Shown here: piece by piece, positions 52,718 to 60,491 of the stretch
Position numbering within the stretch: position 1 is the first letter of the stretch
How the letters are laid out: each line of letters starts with the position of its first letter
Assembly: GCA_039990395.1 (NCBI GenBank)
Contig: JBDXFZ010000041.1
Span: 62,001 to 126,000, forward strand
DNA: 64,000 bases
Direction of reading: 5' to 3'
Source: CALINF01 sp039990395
GTDB lineage: Bacteria; Pseudomonadota; Gammaproteobacteria; Pseudomonadales; Halieaceae
The notes under the pieces: generated by a model
The model's input: the letters and a program-made list of their open reading frames with translations, nothing else
Database searches by the model: none
Told to the model about the DNA's origin: nothing
Program-made: the position numbers and the translations under genes

Positions 52718-54444
52718 CAGATTCTCCTAATACCCATTCTGATGGACCGGTTGTCAGCCCAGAGTTCATCTAGCGTCTGGGTAGTATGTAGTTTGCCGGA
52801 TGCGTCGCAACTCACCCCGGCGATGATCGGCTCTGGCTTCTTGGGCTCACCGCTGGGCGCTCGCCCAGGTGGAATACGCATCATATAATTTGCGAACAGG
52901 CTTAGAACGTCAATCTGGTCGTCGAAATAACCAGCTCCCTCTCGGGGAAAGGTGGAAATTTCGCGTTTTAGCTCGCCCACCCACGGACCAGCCTTTGTGC
53001 GCACGCATCCCATGCGCGCCAACCCTTGAAAAGCGATTGCACGTTCAAGTTTTGATTTATTGCCGGTGGGGATTTCTCGCGGCACGATAACTTGCCCCGA
53101 TTGGAGCGCCATAACCCGCGCTAACCGGGCAAAGTATTTAGAACCTAGATCGTTATCGACCAGGTACTCGATGGGGTCGTATTTTTTGCGGATTTCACGC
53201 AGCTTGGTTACTGCGTCCTCGGGATTTATCCGCTCACGAAACCAGTCAACTATCCAAAGGTTACGCTCATGGTCCACGCCAATAATTCCGATGCAGGTAA
53301 AATCTGATTTAGCTGAATCTGAGGTCGCCAGGTCCATTGCACAATAAATGCTCAAGTCCTGTAGCGCGGGAATGGTGTCGTGAACGGTAATTGTTTCGGG
53401 GTCTAACCAGTCACCGGCTGCGTCCATTGGGCGCTGCTGGTAGAGCGATTGAAAGCTAACCGGGTCCCTTTGTACTTCCAGAATTCGCTGGGGCGGGAAC
53501 GCATCCCATAGGGGCTCGCCCAGCTTGCGTTTCATTACATCGTTTTCGGGGTCGGTACAGAGCAGCGGCATCTCGATCAAGTGCCACATATTGCCCTCAG
53601 ATTCCAACAGACGACCTTGCAAGTCGTCGACCCACCATCTCGTTCCGATAAATAGCTCTCGCAGCACTGAGCCCCGTTCTAGTCGAGCCCGGGTCCTGGC
53701 TTCGTCGATATACCACCGGAACATCTTGTCGCGCATGGCAGGGCTCGATGCTTCCTCAGCCGAAGCTATAGCATCATCGGTAGCGAGGAAGTCACAACGC
53801 TTGCCGGCTATGCCCTGCCCCACCGATGCCGCGCGCATATATCCAGTAGGGCCGTAAGGGATGAACTCGGGCGCGGTCAGTTTAGGGTCGGGAGAAACAC
53901 CCGACAGCAGCGACCACTCGGGGCTTGCGAGTATCTGCCGCCGCTTACGGGCGAAATCAATAGCGAGGTCCAGGCGGGCAGAGATGCCTAGGATTCCCCA
54001 CTCGGGATGGCGTGCTGCAAGCCAGCTAAGGAATACGATATTGGCCCAATGGCTTTTGCCGTGGCCGGGTGGGACCGTAATCATTAAGCGCTGTATATCG
54101 CCACGCTCCAATGCCTCCAGTGCATCCAAGATGGGTACATGGTGAGGTGCCGGCTCGAAATCGAAGAACGGCAACCCACTGCGCTTCATCCACTTTGCAT
54201 AGGCAGCAATAGAACTAAGGGCAGTACCCCTATCGTGATACTCCTGGAGTAAGCCTAATTCCGATTCTGAAAAATTATTTAAACGGAGTCTGGATTGGCT
54301 GCCCTGCTCAACGTCTTCGACTTCAGAAAGGGTGCCGGGGTCGATGTTTTCTCCAGGGGTTAGTCCCGTTATCGGGCTTGTACCATCCTCGTAAGTGTCT
54401 GATTCCAATGGGGTATTCTCATTGGTGAGGTCAGACAAGTTCAT
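52717..54444 (-). CDS. Phage terminase large subunit
   Basis: A 575-residue DNA-packaging motor. The ATPase has Walker A VPPGHGKS (125-131) and Walker B-like FLATDDAIAS. The C-terminal RNase H-like nuclease shows its acidic residues in DLATSDSAKSDFT, YLVDNDLGS and DDQIDVLSLF. Length and motifs are intact, so it could be functional. It overlaps TerS by 4 bases. No portal, protease or capsid gene follows; the next frame is a 41-residue ORF. Confidence 0.9.
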   Translation of the reverse strand: MNLSDLTNENTPLESDTYEDGTSPITGLTPGENIDPGTLSEVEDVEQGSQSRLRLNNFSESELGLLQEYHDRGTALSSIAAYAKWMKRSGLPFFDFEPAPHHVPILDALEALERGDIQRLMITVPPGHGKSHWANIVFLSWLAARHPEWGILGISARLDLAIDFARKRRQILASPEWSLLSGVSPDPKLTAPEFIPYGPTGYMRAASVGQGIAGKRCDFLATDDAIASAEEASSPAMRDKMFRWYIDEARTRARLERGSVLRELFIGTRWWVDDLQGRLLESEGNMWHLIEMPLLCTDPENDVMKRKLGEPLWDAFPPQRILEVQRDPVSFQSLYQQRPMDAAGDWLDPETITVHDTIPALQDLSIYCAMDLATSDSAKSDFTCIGIIGVDHERNLWIVDWFRERINPEDAVTKLREIRKKYDPIEYLVDNDLGSKYFARLARVMALQSGQVIVPREIPTGNKSKLERAIAFQGLARMGCVRTKAGPWVGELKREISTFPREGAGYFDDQIDVLSLFANYMMRIPPGRAPSGEPKKPEPIIAGVSCDASGKLHTTQTLDELWADNRSIRMGIRRI

Positions 54445-54821
54445 ACGCCTGATACTTCTGCGTATTCGGCTGTTATATCAGCGCGATCAAGTAGCTGAGC
54501 TACCTGCTGTTCGAGTACGTCTTTTGCTACCGCTTTGGGCGTAGCTACGTTGTCTCCCATAGCCTGTACCGCAAGCCTGTCTATCGGCTTCCCGAGCGCA
54601 TAGGCACACAGAAGCTCGAAAACTTGGGTTCTCTCCCTCACTGGCACAGCCTGGTCCTCTACCGCCTCTACCATCTGGGGAAGTAGCTCGACCACATGGG
54701 CGCGGCACGCTTCCTCGAAGGTGCGCACCCGCTCCGACTTGCGGGGCCGGCCACCGGGGTTGCCACTCTGCCCTTTTGACCAATTTCCCCGATGTAAGCT
54801 CTTAGGCCCTCGTTTTGCCAT
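54441..54821 (-). CDS. Terminase small subunit-like protein (DUF5681 type)
   Basis: A 126-residue protein opening with the DUF5681 motif GNWSKGQSGNPGGRP, found in genes next to large terminases. The rest is helical (FEEACRAHVVELLPQMVEAVEDQ). Its stop overlaps the start of TerL. It would recognise the packaging site and load TerL; if the element is a satellite, this subunit would redirect packaging to its own DNA. The iteron region lies just upstream. Confidence 0.75.
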   Translation of the reverse strand: MAKRGPKSLHRGNWSKGQSGNPGGRPRKSERVRTFEEACRAHVVELLPQMVEAVEDQAVPVRERTQVFELLCAYALGKPIDRLAVQAMGDNVATPKAVAKDVLEQQVAQLLDRADITAEYAEVSGV

Positions 54822-54939
54822 AGTTCAATATCTGTTCTGAGATTTACTCCGACCCTATACCAACTGTTGAGAAATACCATGTAACGACTCTCCCACGGCG
54901 TACTTATCGCCGCGAGAGGTCCACTAGGGAGGTGAGTCT

Positions 54940-55131
54940 GTTTCTACAGCTCTCACCCCCGTAGGGGGTAGAAACGTAGAAACGTAGAAACAGAACATAA
55001 TCAATGACTTACGAGCCACGCTTTCCTGTTTCTATCGAGGGTGCGTAGAAACACCCCCCCAGATAGCCCCGCAGCCCTTGTAGTCACTGAGTTTCTACGG
55101 GGTGGTAGAAACACAATAGAAGCGTAGAAGC
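54940..55131. repeat. Iteron cluster, candidate replication origin
   Basis: Repeats of the 8-mer GTAGAAAC fill the space between primase and terS. Direct copies are at 54968, 54976, 54984 (three in tandem), 55045 and 55105; inverted copies GTTTCTAC are at 54940 and 55091. One-mismatch copies are at 55028 and 55124. Copies 55091-55098 and 55105-55112 form a perfect palindrome with a 6-base spacer. Repeats next to a primase gene suggest an initiator-binding origin, as in P4-like and PICI satellites. The region also holds the terS promoter. Confidence 0.7.
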
Positions 55132-55135
55132 ACAA

Positions 55136-57235
55136 TTAGCCCTCCCGCTTGATTTGGTACCGTTTGAGGTTCTTTTCACCACTCTCCTTATCGAACCAAA
55201 AGTAGTATTCCTCGCCCGCATAGATCACAGGAAGCGCTTTCCCCTCTCCCTCGGGCCACTCACGCAAACGCTTAGCTAATGTCGATTGGGCGATAGGCTT
55301 TTGGGGGTTGTCGGCCAGCACTCGGCACAGGTCACGCATATACGGCTCGGCACCAGTGATAGTAAAGCTGGGCGGGATAGCATCGGCACCAATACAACGC
55401 TTGGCGACAAGCTCGGGAGTCCACTCCATCTTTTCTTCCTCGGGCCGCTCTTTTAAGTGAGCCCGAACAGGTACACCCACGCGCTCTATCGTATCGGTCC
55501 CGGTATCGGGGCAAGTGGCGGGTATTTCTACCTCCTGCATCTTTAACCAGGTCGCGCGCTTGGCTGGTGGTGCGTAGTTCTTTTTCCCATCATCCAAACG
55601 TATATGCAGGTGGGCATCATCCTCGGGAAACTCGAATTGTTTAGCCTCCTGCGTGGTCATACGGGAAAGCCCAAAGTTTGCGCGCACTGAATTAACCACC
55701 GATGTAGCTCCCCGCGCATTATCGTCGGGGCTATCTGCCTGGGCTCCCTTACGCGAGTGGTGACTGAGCAGCACGCCAACATTCCCACGCTTGGCTACCT
55801 GGCGTAACGGGGTCATTACCAACTGCTCCATAGAGTTGTTATCGTTTTCCTCCACATCATGCAGCGATACCAGCGGGTCCAGCATTACTGCGTCGATAGC
55901 ATCCGATCTGCACAGGTCCACTAGCTCGCCGGTAATTACCCTACCCTCCTGTGCTGCGATGCGTAGGTGCTGGCCGTAACCAGACTGATAACAGATGCGC
56001 TCGTGCATGGCATCTATAGCTTGCTGGTCCAGTTCGTGTGCCGCAGCAATCGCGGCCAACCGCATATCTAGCTCGGGGTAGTCGTCCTCATTATTAATAA
56101 TCAACACGCGTCGAGGTCGTAACTGTTGCCCCAGGTCCAATAGATCACGGCCCAGTGCCAACCCAACGCCCATGGTTAATGTCGTCACGCTTTTACCTGT
56201 ACCGCCCGGGCCGTTAATCATTGAGACATACCCACGCAGCAACATATCGCCGTAGAGCCTATCTCGGGCTATTGGACGCAGTGCACGCAGTTCTCGTGAT
56301 ACCCGCCTTGGCTGGAGCAACGAGGGGCGGGAGCCTGCTTTGAGGAACGTAACGGGGTCGGAAAATTTATCCATATCAGCGCCGGCAGCTTTGGCCGCAG
56401 TGTGAACGGCAGCATAAGTAATCCCACCAGCACGAACCGGGTCGAAGGTCTGCCACTTCGCGCGCAGTTCTTCGGTGCCTGGATAACCCGGGCCCTGCTT
56501 ACTCCAAGCGTCCCACAGTGCAAAGCCCGCATCACCGCAGCCATTCTTTAGTGCCATGCCGATTGGGAGCCACTGCATATAGTCTTGCGGCGGTGGGCCA
56601 ATACAGTCCAGGTGGTAGCGTGCCTCTCGTATCGGCACCATCCCAACGCTGGCAGGATTGGCCGGGGCAGCCTCCACCACTGGCGCATCTTGTATGTCGA
56701 TCAGTTCATCTAACGGCGCGCCCTCTACTGTGTCGTGCTTCAAGTCTGGTTGTAGTTTTACCTGCCCAATAAAAAACCCTTGGCTCAGCGTGTAGCTGGC
56801 GGCATCAATACCAGGCCCCAATACCCGCTCCAGTTCTTCTACAGCGCGCCTACGCCAAGCACGCATTTCTGCCTCACTCCCAACGTACTCTCGGGAGAAC
56901 GGCGCTATCACTCGCCACTTGGGTTGCTGTGGTGTATCGGTGGGCGTGGTGTACACGGTGCACGCTATCTCGGCAGCGGCTAATAGCTGGGCCGCCTCCA
57001 GATGGTTGAGAGGGCTCTTATCGTAATCAACCTCAGCGCCAGTAAGTGCGCGCACGTTGCTATCATGGCGAAGGCAATCACGGTCTGTACGCTTCTCGCC
57101 AAACAGCGCCATCTTTACCAGGGGCAGTGCTGCCTTTGAATCGAAAGCTAATTCGTGATCTAACAAGCTCCCGGGCCAATCGGATACGCTCAAGTCTTTA
57201 CCGTGACGATCTGAGAACACGGTGCATCTAGTCAT
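55136..57235 (-). CDS. Primase-helicase replication protein
   Basis: A 699-residue protein. The N-terminal part (1-170) resembles archaeo-eukaryotic-type primase domains, with GAEVDYDK (acidic pair at 70-72) and KWRVIAPFS. A PriCT-2-like segment follows (about 205-265, DYMQWLPIGMALKNG). A RecA/AAA-type ATPase (about 325-560) has Walker A GPGGTGKS, Walker B DAVMLDPLVSL and a LLSHHSRKG motif. It should synthesise primers and unwind DNA for element replication, probably at the adjacent iterons. Confidence 0.8.
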   Translation of the reverse strand: MTRCTVFSDRHGKDLSVSDWPGSLLDHELAFDSKAALPLVKMALFGEKRTDRDCLRHDSNVRALTGAEVDYDKSPLNHLEAAQLLAAAEIACTVYTTPTDTPQQPKWRVIAPFSREYVGSEAEMRAWRRRAVEELERVLGPGIDAASYTLSQGFFIGQVKLQPDLKHDTVEGAPLDELIDIQDAPVVEAAPANPASVGMVPIREARYHLDCIGPPPQDYMQWLPIGMALKNGCGDAGFALWDAWSKQGPGYPGTEELRAKWQTFDPVRAGGITYAAVHTAAKAAGADMDKFSDPVTFLKAGSRPSLLQPRRVSRELRALRPIARDRLYGDMLLRGYVSMINGPGGTGKSVTTLTMGVGLALGRDLLDLGQQLRPRRVLIINNEDDYPELDMRLAAIAAAHELDQQAIDAMHERICYQSGYGQHLRIAAQEGRVITGELVDLCRSDAIDAVMLDPLVSLHDVEENDNNSMEQLVMTPLRQVAKRGNVGVLLSHHSRKGAQADSPDDNARGATSVVNSVRANFGLSRMTTQEAKQFEFPEDDAHLHIRLDDGKKNYAPPAKRATWLKMQEVEIPATCPDTGTDTIERVGVPVRAHLKERPEEEKMEWTPELVAKRCIGADAIPPSFTITGAEPYMRDLCRVLADNPQKPIAQSTLAKRLREWPEGEGKALPVIYAGEEYYFWFDKESGEKNLKRYQIKREG

Positions 57236-57290
57236 TTTATTACCTCGGAAAAAAGGGGGCCGCAGCCCCCGTTATTATTATTTCCACCAA

Positions 57291-57638
57291 TTAGCTGGCG
57301 AAGTCTGGAATGTCGTCCTCGAAGGCACGCGCCCCCGCTCGATCAACTCGGATTGAATCAACAATCTTCGTCCCGAACGGTACCTGGGTGGCGTAGAGGT
57401 CTACCTTCTTACCCTTCCACTCGTCAGTGTCGTCGCCGTACATTCCTGCCATGCTCATTGCGTTGGTTTTATTGAGAACCAATCCGCGCTGGTCCTCGCC
57501 CTCGAAATAGCAGACAAGTTTTTCGTCGCGCTCTTGGCCGACCAATTCCTTGTAGACCACTTTGATAGTCTCGGTAACTGGTGTGGGGTAGTCGGCAGCT
57601 TTCTTGAATTTGCCGGGAAACATTTTAGATACTTTCAT
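57291..57638 (-). CDS. Conserved phage-type protein of unknown function
   Basis: A 115-residue protein (MKVSKMFPGKFKKAADY ... GDDTDEWKGKKVDLYATQV), acidic at the C-terminus. It lies directly upstream of the primase in the leftward replication module. Similar small proteins occur next to phage recombination or replication genes. The start overlaps the stop of the upstream 49-residue ORF (ATGA). Confidence 0.65.
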   Translation of the reverse strand: MKVSKMFPGKFKKAADYPTPVTETIKVVYKELVGQERDEKLVCYFEGEDQRGLVLNKTNAMSMAGMYGDDTDEWKGKKVDLYATQVPFGTKIVDSIRVDRAGARAFEDDIPDFAS

Positions 57639-57784
57639 TTTGGTGCTCCGTTAGATTTAGTTTTGGTTTTGGTTCTATCTGCCTGTGCCGGCTGATACTT
57701 TTTCTGCCGATATTCGGCGTGGAGTGAACGGCACAAGGGCCGCGCGATGAATTGGTCGAAGCGAACAATAATTACGTTACCCAC
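57635..57784 (-). CDS. Small basic ORF in the replication module
   Basis: A 49-residue frame starting at GTG 57782-57784 (MGNVIIVRFDQFIARPL), with a Lys/Thr-rich tail (DRTKTKTKSNGAPK). It overlaps the end of the gene upstream and the start of the gene downstream, like the rest of this cluster, which supports it being translated. No family is recognised. A longer upstream start would lie wholly inside the neighbouring gene. Confidence 0.45.
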   Translation of the reverse strand: MGNVIIVRFDQFIARPLCRSLHAEYRQKKYQPAQADRTKTKTKSNGAPK

Positions 57785-58071
57785 GAGACTGCCTCCAATG
57801 CTGAGAATGGAGGGTTCACTGCTTCTTCCAGGTCCTCCAGGTAGGGGCGCAGTTCGCACTCGGCTTCGTAAAACAAGTTCGCCGCTGCGGTACTCGACTC
57901 ACTTGCGCCTTTCAGCGCTTTACAGATAGCGTGCCTCTGCCATTGGCCGGGAAGGTTTAAGTAATATTCCTCCGAGAAACTCTCGAAGGCGCTAAGGGCC
58001 TCCTGCACTTCTTTGCAGTGCCCCGCTATTACCTCCTGTATGTGTTGCAGGTGTTCCAGTTCATTTTTCAT
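57772..58071 (-). CDS. Small helical protein in the replication module
   Basis: A 99-residue acidic, mostly helical protein from ATG 58069-58071 (MKNELEHLQHIQEVIAGH). The frame is open upstream to 58212, but that part overlaps the zinc-ribbon ORF and has no ribosome site. The function is unknown; a regulator or replication accessory is possible from context. Confidence 0.6.
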   Translation of the reverse strand: MKNELEHLQHIQEVIAGHCKEVQEALSAFESFSEEYYLNLPGQWQRHAICKALKGASESSTAAANLFYEAECELRPYLEDLEEAVNPPFSALEAVSWVT

Positions 58072-58126
58072 ATATACTTCGCTCACGTTAGATTGAATTT
58101 TGGCCGGCTTACCTCCGGCCATTTTT

Positions 58127-58300
58127 TTATTTGGCTGCCGCCTTCTCGTCGTCTTTTCTCCGTTTGTTCTCAACCAACCTTTCCTTGCACTCCTGGCAGC
58201 GGTAGCCGTCACCAGGGGAGCCGGGGAATAGTTCGAGTTGAACAGGGATCAATAGACGATATTGGTGACAGCCAGAGCAGGTGTCCTTGGACCCTTTCAT
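58127..58300 (-). CDS. Small zinc-ribbon protein (CxxC-CxxC)
   Basis: A 57-residue protein from ATG 58298-58300 with CSGCHQYR and, 24 residues on, CQECKERLVENKR, giving four cysteines spaced as in a zinc ribbon, followed by a basic-acidic tail. The start overlaps the stop of the upstream HTH gene (ATGA), so it is probably translated with it. Such proteins in satellites may bind DNA or a phage protein. Confidence 0.6.
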   Translation of the reverse strand: MKGSKDTCSGCHQYRLLIPVQLELFPGSPGDGYRCQECKERLVENKRRKDDEKAAAK

Positions 58301-58500
58301 GCTGCTGACTCCTCACCATCCAAGATTCGGCGCGCTCGGCTAAACGAGAATCGACCAAGGTGGATGGGTATACCGTTGTCCACGACGAACTGGCGCATCG
58401 CTGTCTGGCCTAGCCCGAAAACTCGGGTGCCTTCTTCGATGGTGCCGGCATGGGCGTGCTTTAGTTCTTCGTTACTTCGTCGGCGCTTTGGGCGTGACAT
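58297..58500 (-). CDS. Excisionase/AlpA-like small HTH protein
   Basis: A 67-residue basic protein (MSRPKRRRSNEELKHAH) with a helix-turn-helix-like segment (GLGQTAMRQFVVDNGIP) and the following IHLGRFSFSRARRIL, which resembles the wing of excisionase/AlpA-type regulators. It heads the leftward replication operon behind a GGAGG ribosome site. It may control excision or early transcription of the element. Confidence 0.6.
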   Translation of the reverse strand: MSRPKRRRSNEELKHAHAGTIEEGTRVFGLGQTAMRQFVVDNGIPIHLGRFSFSRARRILDGEESAA

Positions 58501-58534
58501 AAAGTGTTACCTCCGTAGTACATTGCTTTGTTTC

Positions 58535-58614
58535 GCCAGCTTGTGTGCTGGCTTACAAACAAATTACGGCAGGTGGGGAGGGGCGTTAATTACAGATAAA
58601 AATTAATTATCTGT
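58535..58614. promoter_or_regulatory. Operator-like palindromes upstream of the HTH gene
   Basis: Two inverted repeats occupy the gap between the 145-residue gene and the HTH gene. One is ACAGATAA / TTATCTGT with a 7-base AT-rich spacer at 58592-58614; the other is GCCAGC / GCTGGC with a 6-base spacer at 58535-58552. The position suggests binding sites for a repressor or for the HTH protein controlling the early operon. Confidence 0.5.
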
Positions 58615-59044
58615 CAGGGCGAAAGTGGATGCGCGAACCAGGTAGCAGCCGCTTTTTCCACTTAGCTATCTGGCGGGATACTTGAGAATCGTCCAGCGGT
58701 AGCTCCCCGCCGGTGACTTCGAGGATGCGCTGTGCTTCGGGGGATTGGTGGAGGAATTCACGGACTTCGCTTGGTGTCATATAGGGCCAATCTTGGCTGC
58801 ACTCGGCTGCCATGACCCACGCATCATCTGAGCCCACACGCTCCTTGCGACCAGGTGCACGCAGAGGTGCAGTCTCATGGTCCATAAGGCGGCGCAGTAG
58901 ATCGGCCAGTGTAGGGTCGCTGCTACCTGCCAGCGCTTTCTCCACTGCGTCCAAGGTACGGTCCAGCTCTATACGCTGGTAGCCCGATATGTTGTCGGCA
59001 TTACGAATAGCCCACCGCATTTCAAAGACCCAATTGGAAGCCAC
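58607..59044 (-). CDS. Protein of unknown function behind the integrase
   Basis: A 145-residue protein starting at GTG 59042-59044, which shares a base with the integrase stop (TAGTG), so it is co-translated. The C-terminal third (LDDSQVSRQIAKWKKRL) looks like a helix-turn-helix. It may be a directionality factor or a regulator of integrase expression. No family is recognised with confidence. Confidence 0.6.
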   Translation of the reverse strand: MASNWVFEMRWAIRNADNISGYQRIELDRTLDAVEKALAGSSDPTLADLLRRLMDHETAPLRAPGRKERVGSDDAWVMAAECSQDWPYMTPSEVREFLHQSPEAQRILEVTGGELPLDDSQVSRQIAKWKKRLLPGSRIHFRPDR

Positions 59045-60252
59045 TACGCAATCCTCATGGAAGGTACGGCAGCCCGGGCTCTGTCGTCGTTACGCTCATT
59101 ATAATTTTTTTCAATATATTCGAGGCTGGTGTCGTATTCCTCGGCAGCCTGGCTTGGGGTCATGCCATTTAGGAGGACGTAGGTAATAACGGAGTGCCGC
59201 AAGCTATACATGGTTTTCCACTTCGCGTGGTCCTCGTGCCTCTTACGGAAGTTGCGGAACACTTTGCTTAGGTTAGTTTCCTGCCACGGCTGCTTGGCCT
59301 TGTTGGTAAATACCGGGTCGGTGGGTTCCTTACCCTCTATCTGATCGGCGAAGAACTCCGCTGCCTCGTCGCTAAGGCTGGTGTAGTAACGATGGAAGGC
59401 TTGGTTGTCGTCGCCCTTGAGGGAGGTAAACCAGACTTTACGGCCCTCCAGGTCCACATCCTCCACCACCAGCCGCCGAGCCCCCACAGGCCGACAACCT
59501 GTGTACAACTGGCAGCGCAATATCGGCTGGAGGAAATCGGGAGCGGCCTCGATCATCTGAATACAGTCTGGTATCGGAAACTTGGCCCGGGGCGCTTTTG
59601 GCTTTTTGGGCTCTTTGGCGCGCTTGGCACCTTCGAGCGGCTTAATCTTTAATTTCTTTTCTTCCACTGCCCAGTTGATAGCAGCACGTACTACGACCAC
59701 GGTGCGGTTGATCGAAGCTGGTTCCATCTTGGCGGCGAGTTCCCGCTGCATGGCTTGAATGTCGCCCTTCTCCACTTCAACCAGCCGCAGCTTGGCTATG
59801 GCGCGGGGTACTAGGTCGTCACCCTTACGTACAAACAAGGCGTTGTTGGCACGCATTCTGGAGTTGCGGGCCCAGTTCGGGTTCTTCTTAGCGTCCTTGT
59901 GGGCTTCGATGTATTCGTCCACGGTGCGGGCCACAGTCCAGCCGCGCACGCCTCGCTCCCCCTTTCCGACTGCCTTACCGTCCAAGTCGGCATTACGGTC
60001 CTTGGTCAGCTTCTCCAGTGCTTCTGCATGGCTGAGGTCTGCCACATTGCCGAGGGCTATCTGTTTGTTCTTGCTGTCCTTGCGGTAACGACCAAGCCAC
60101 GTTTCGGCTCCCGTACCTGGTGAGCGCCGAAAGCCCAGGTATACGCCTGTGGTGACTCTCTCGAAATAAGGATTGTTGTCGGCCGGCAACTTCTTGCGGC
60201 TGGTAGGTGTGCGTAGATTTACTTCAATCTCGCGCTTTTGCCCTTTAGCCAT
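59044..60252 (-). CDS. int: Tyrosine recombinase (integrase)
   Basis: A 402-residue integrase of the P4-like, N-terminal DUF4102-containing type. The N-terminal arm-binding part has PYFERVTTGVYLGFRRS. The core-binding domain spans about 105-200, and the catalytic domain shows Arg254 in LYTGCRPVGARRL, Arg352 in YSLRHSVITYV and a candidate nucleophile Tyr384 in LEYIEKNYNERND. The box II histidine is a tyrosine and the usual GH is EYD, variations seen in this group. It lies 146 bases from the tRNA-Leu 3' end, which is its attachment site. Confidence 0.9.
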   Translation of the reverse strand: MAKGQKREIEVNLRTPTSRKKLPADNNPYFERVTTGVYLGFRRSPGTGAETWLGRYRKDSKNKQIALGNVADLSHAEALEKLTKDRNADLDGKAVGKGERGVRGWTVARTVDEYIEAHKDAKKNPNWARNSRMRANNALFVRKGDDLVPRAIAKLRLVEVEKGDIQAMQRELAAKMEPASINRTVVVVRAAINWAVEEKKLKIKPLEGAKRAKEPKKPKAPRAKFPIPDCIQMIEAAPDFLQPILRCQLYTGCRPVGARRLVVEDVDLEGRKVWFTSLKGDDNQAFHRYYTSLSDEAAEFFADQIEGKEPTDPVFTNKAKQPWQETNLSKVFRNFRKRHEDHAKWKTMYSLRHSVITYVLLNGMTPSQAAEEYDTSLEYIEKNYNERNDDRARAAVPSMRIA

Positions 60253-60273
60253 GTATCTGAACTCCCATGCGTG

Positions 60274-60294
60274 AACTTTTTATTAACTTTTGAA
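60274..60294 (+). repeat. Candidate integrase arm-type site, right end of island A
   Basis: This is the partner of the repeat at 49284-49304 (19 of 21 bases identical, same orientation). It lies between the integrase start and the tRNA-Leu att copy, 104 bases from the latter. Confidence 0.5.
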
Positions 60295-60398
60295 GTTCAT
60301 ATGGGACAAACGAAGATAAGCCCACACGAAGCGTCATGTGGGAATAGTAAGTATTTCAGTAACTTATGCAACCCGTGTGGGTCCGTGTAACGTTGTAA

Positions 60399-60419
60399 TG
60401 GTGCCGAAGGCGGGACTTG
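60399..60419 (-). repeat. Right attachment site within tRNA-Leu
   Basis: The last 21 bases of the tRNA gene (T-arm 3' side, acceptor and CCA) are the source copy of the duplicated att core. The integrated element reconstitutes an intact tRNA. Confidence 0.9.
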
Positions 60420-60484
60420 AACCCGCACGAGCATAGCTCACCACCCCCTCAAGATGGCGTGTCTACCAATTCCACCACTTCGGC
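60399..60484 (-). tRNA. tRNA-Leu(GAG)
   Basis: An 86-nucleotide class II tRNA with encoded CCA (60399-60401), acceptor stem GCCGAAG / CTTCGGC, anticodon loop TTGAGGG (anticodon GAG) and a long variable arm. The same gene sits downstream of secG in E. coli (leuU). It serves as the integration target. Confidence 0.96.
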
Positions 60485-60491
60485 AAATCTG

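Larger units (their letters stand above)
49226..60398. mobile_element. Island A: phage-satellite-like integrative element
   Basis: An 11.2 kb element between the middle att copy and the tRNA-Leu gene. From right to left it has a tyrosine integrase, a set of overlapping small genes including an HTH and a zinc ribbon, a primase/helicase, an iteron cluster, TerS and TerL, then cargo. No capsid, portal, tail, lysis or conjugation gene is present. Replication plus packaging genes without structural genes is the layout of a phage satellite; a prophage with a large deletion is the alternative. Confidence 0.75.

Noticed and set aside
54487..54783. A 98-codon minus-strand ORF inside the TerS gene
   Set aside because: Out-of-frame shadow of TerS; codon pattern is arginine/glycine-rich as expected of GC-rich shadows.
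54968..55112. CRISPR array
   Set aside because: The repeated unit is only 8 bases, occurs in both orientations with irregular spacing and has no cas genes nearby; it fits iterons.
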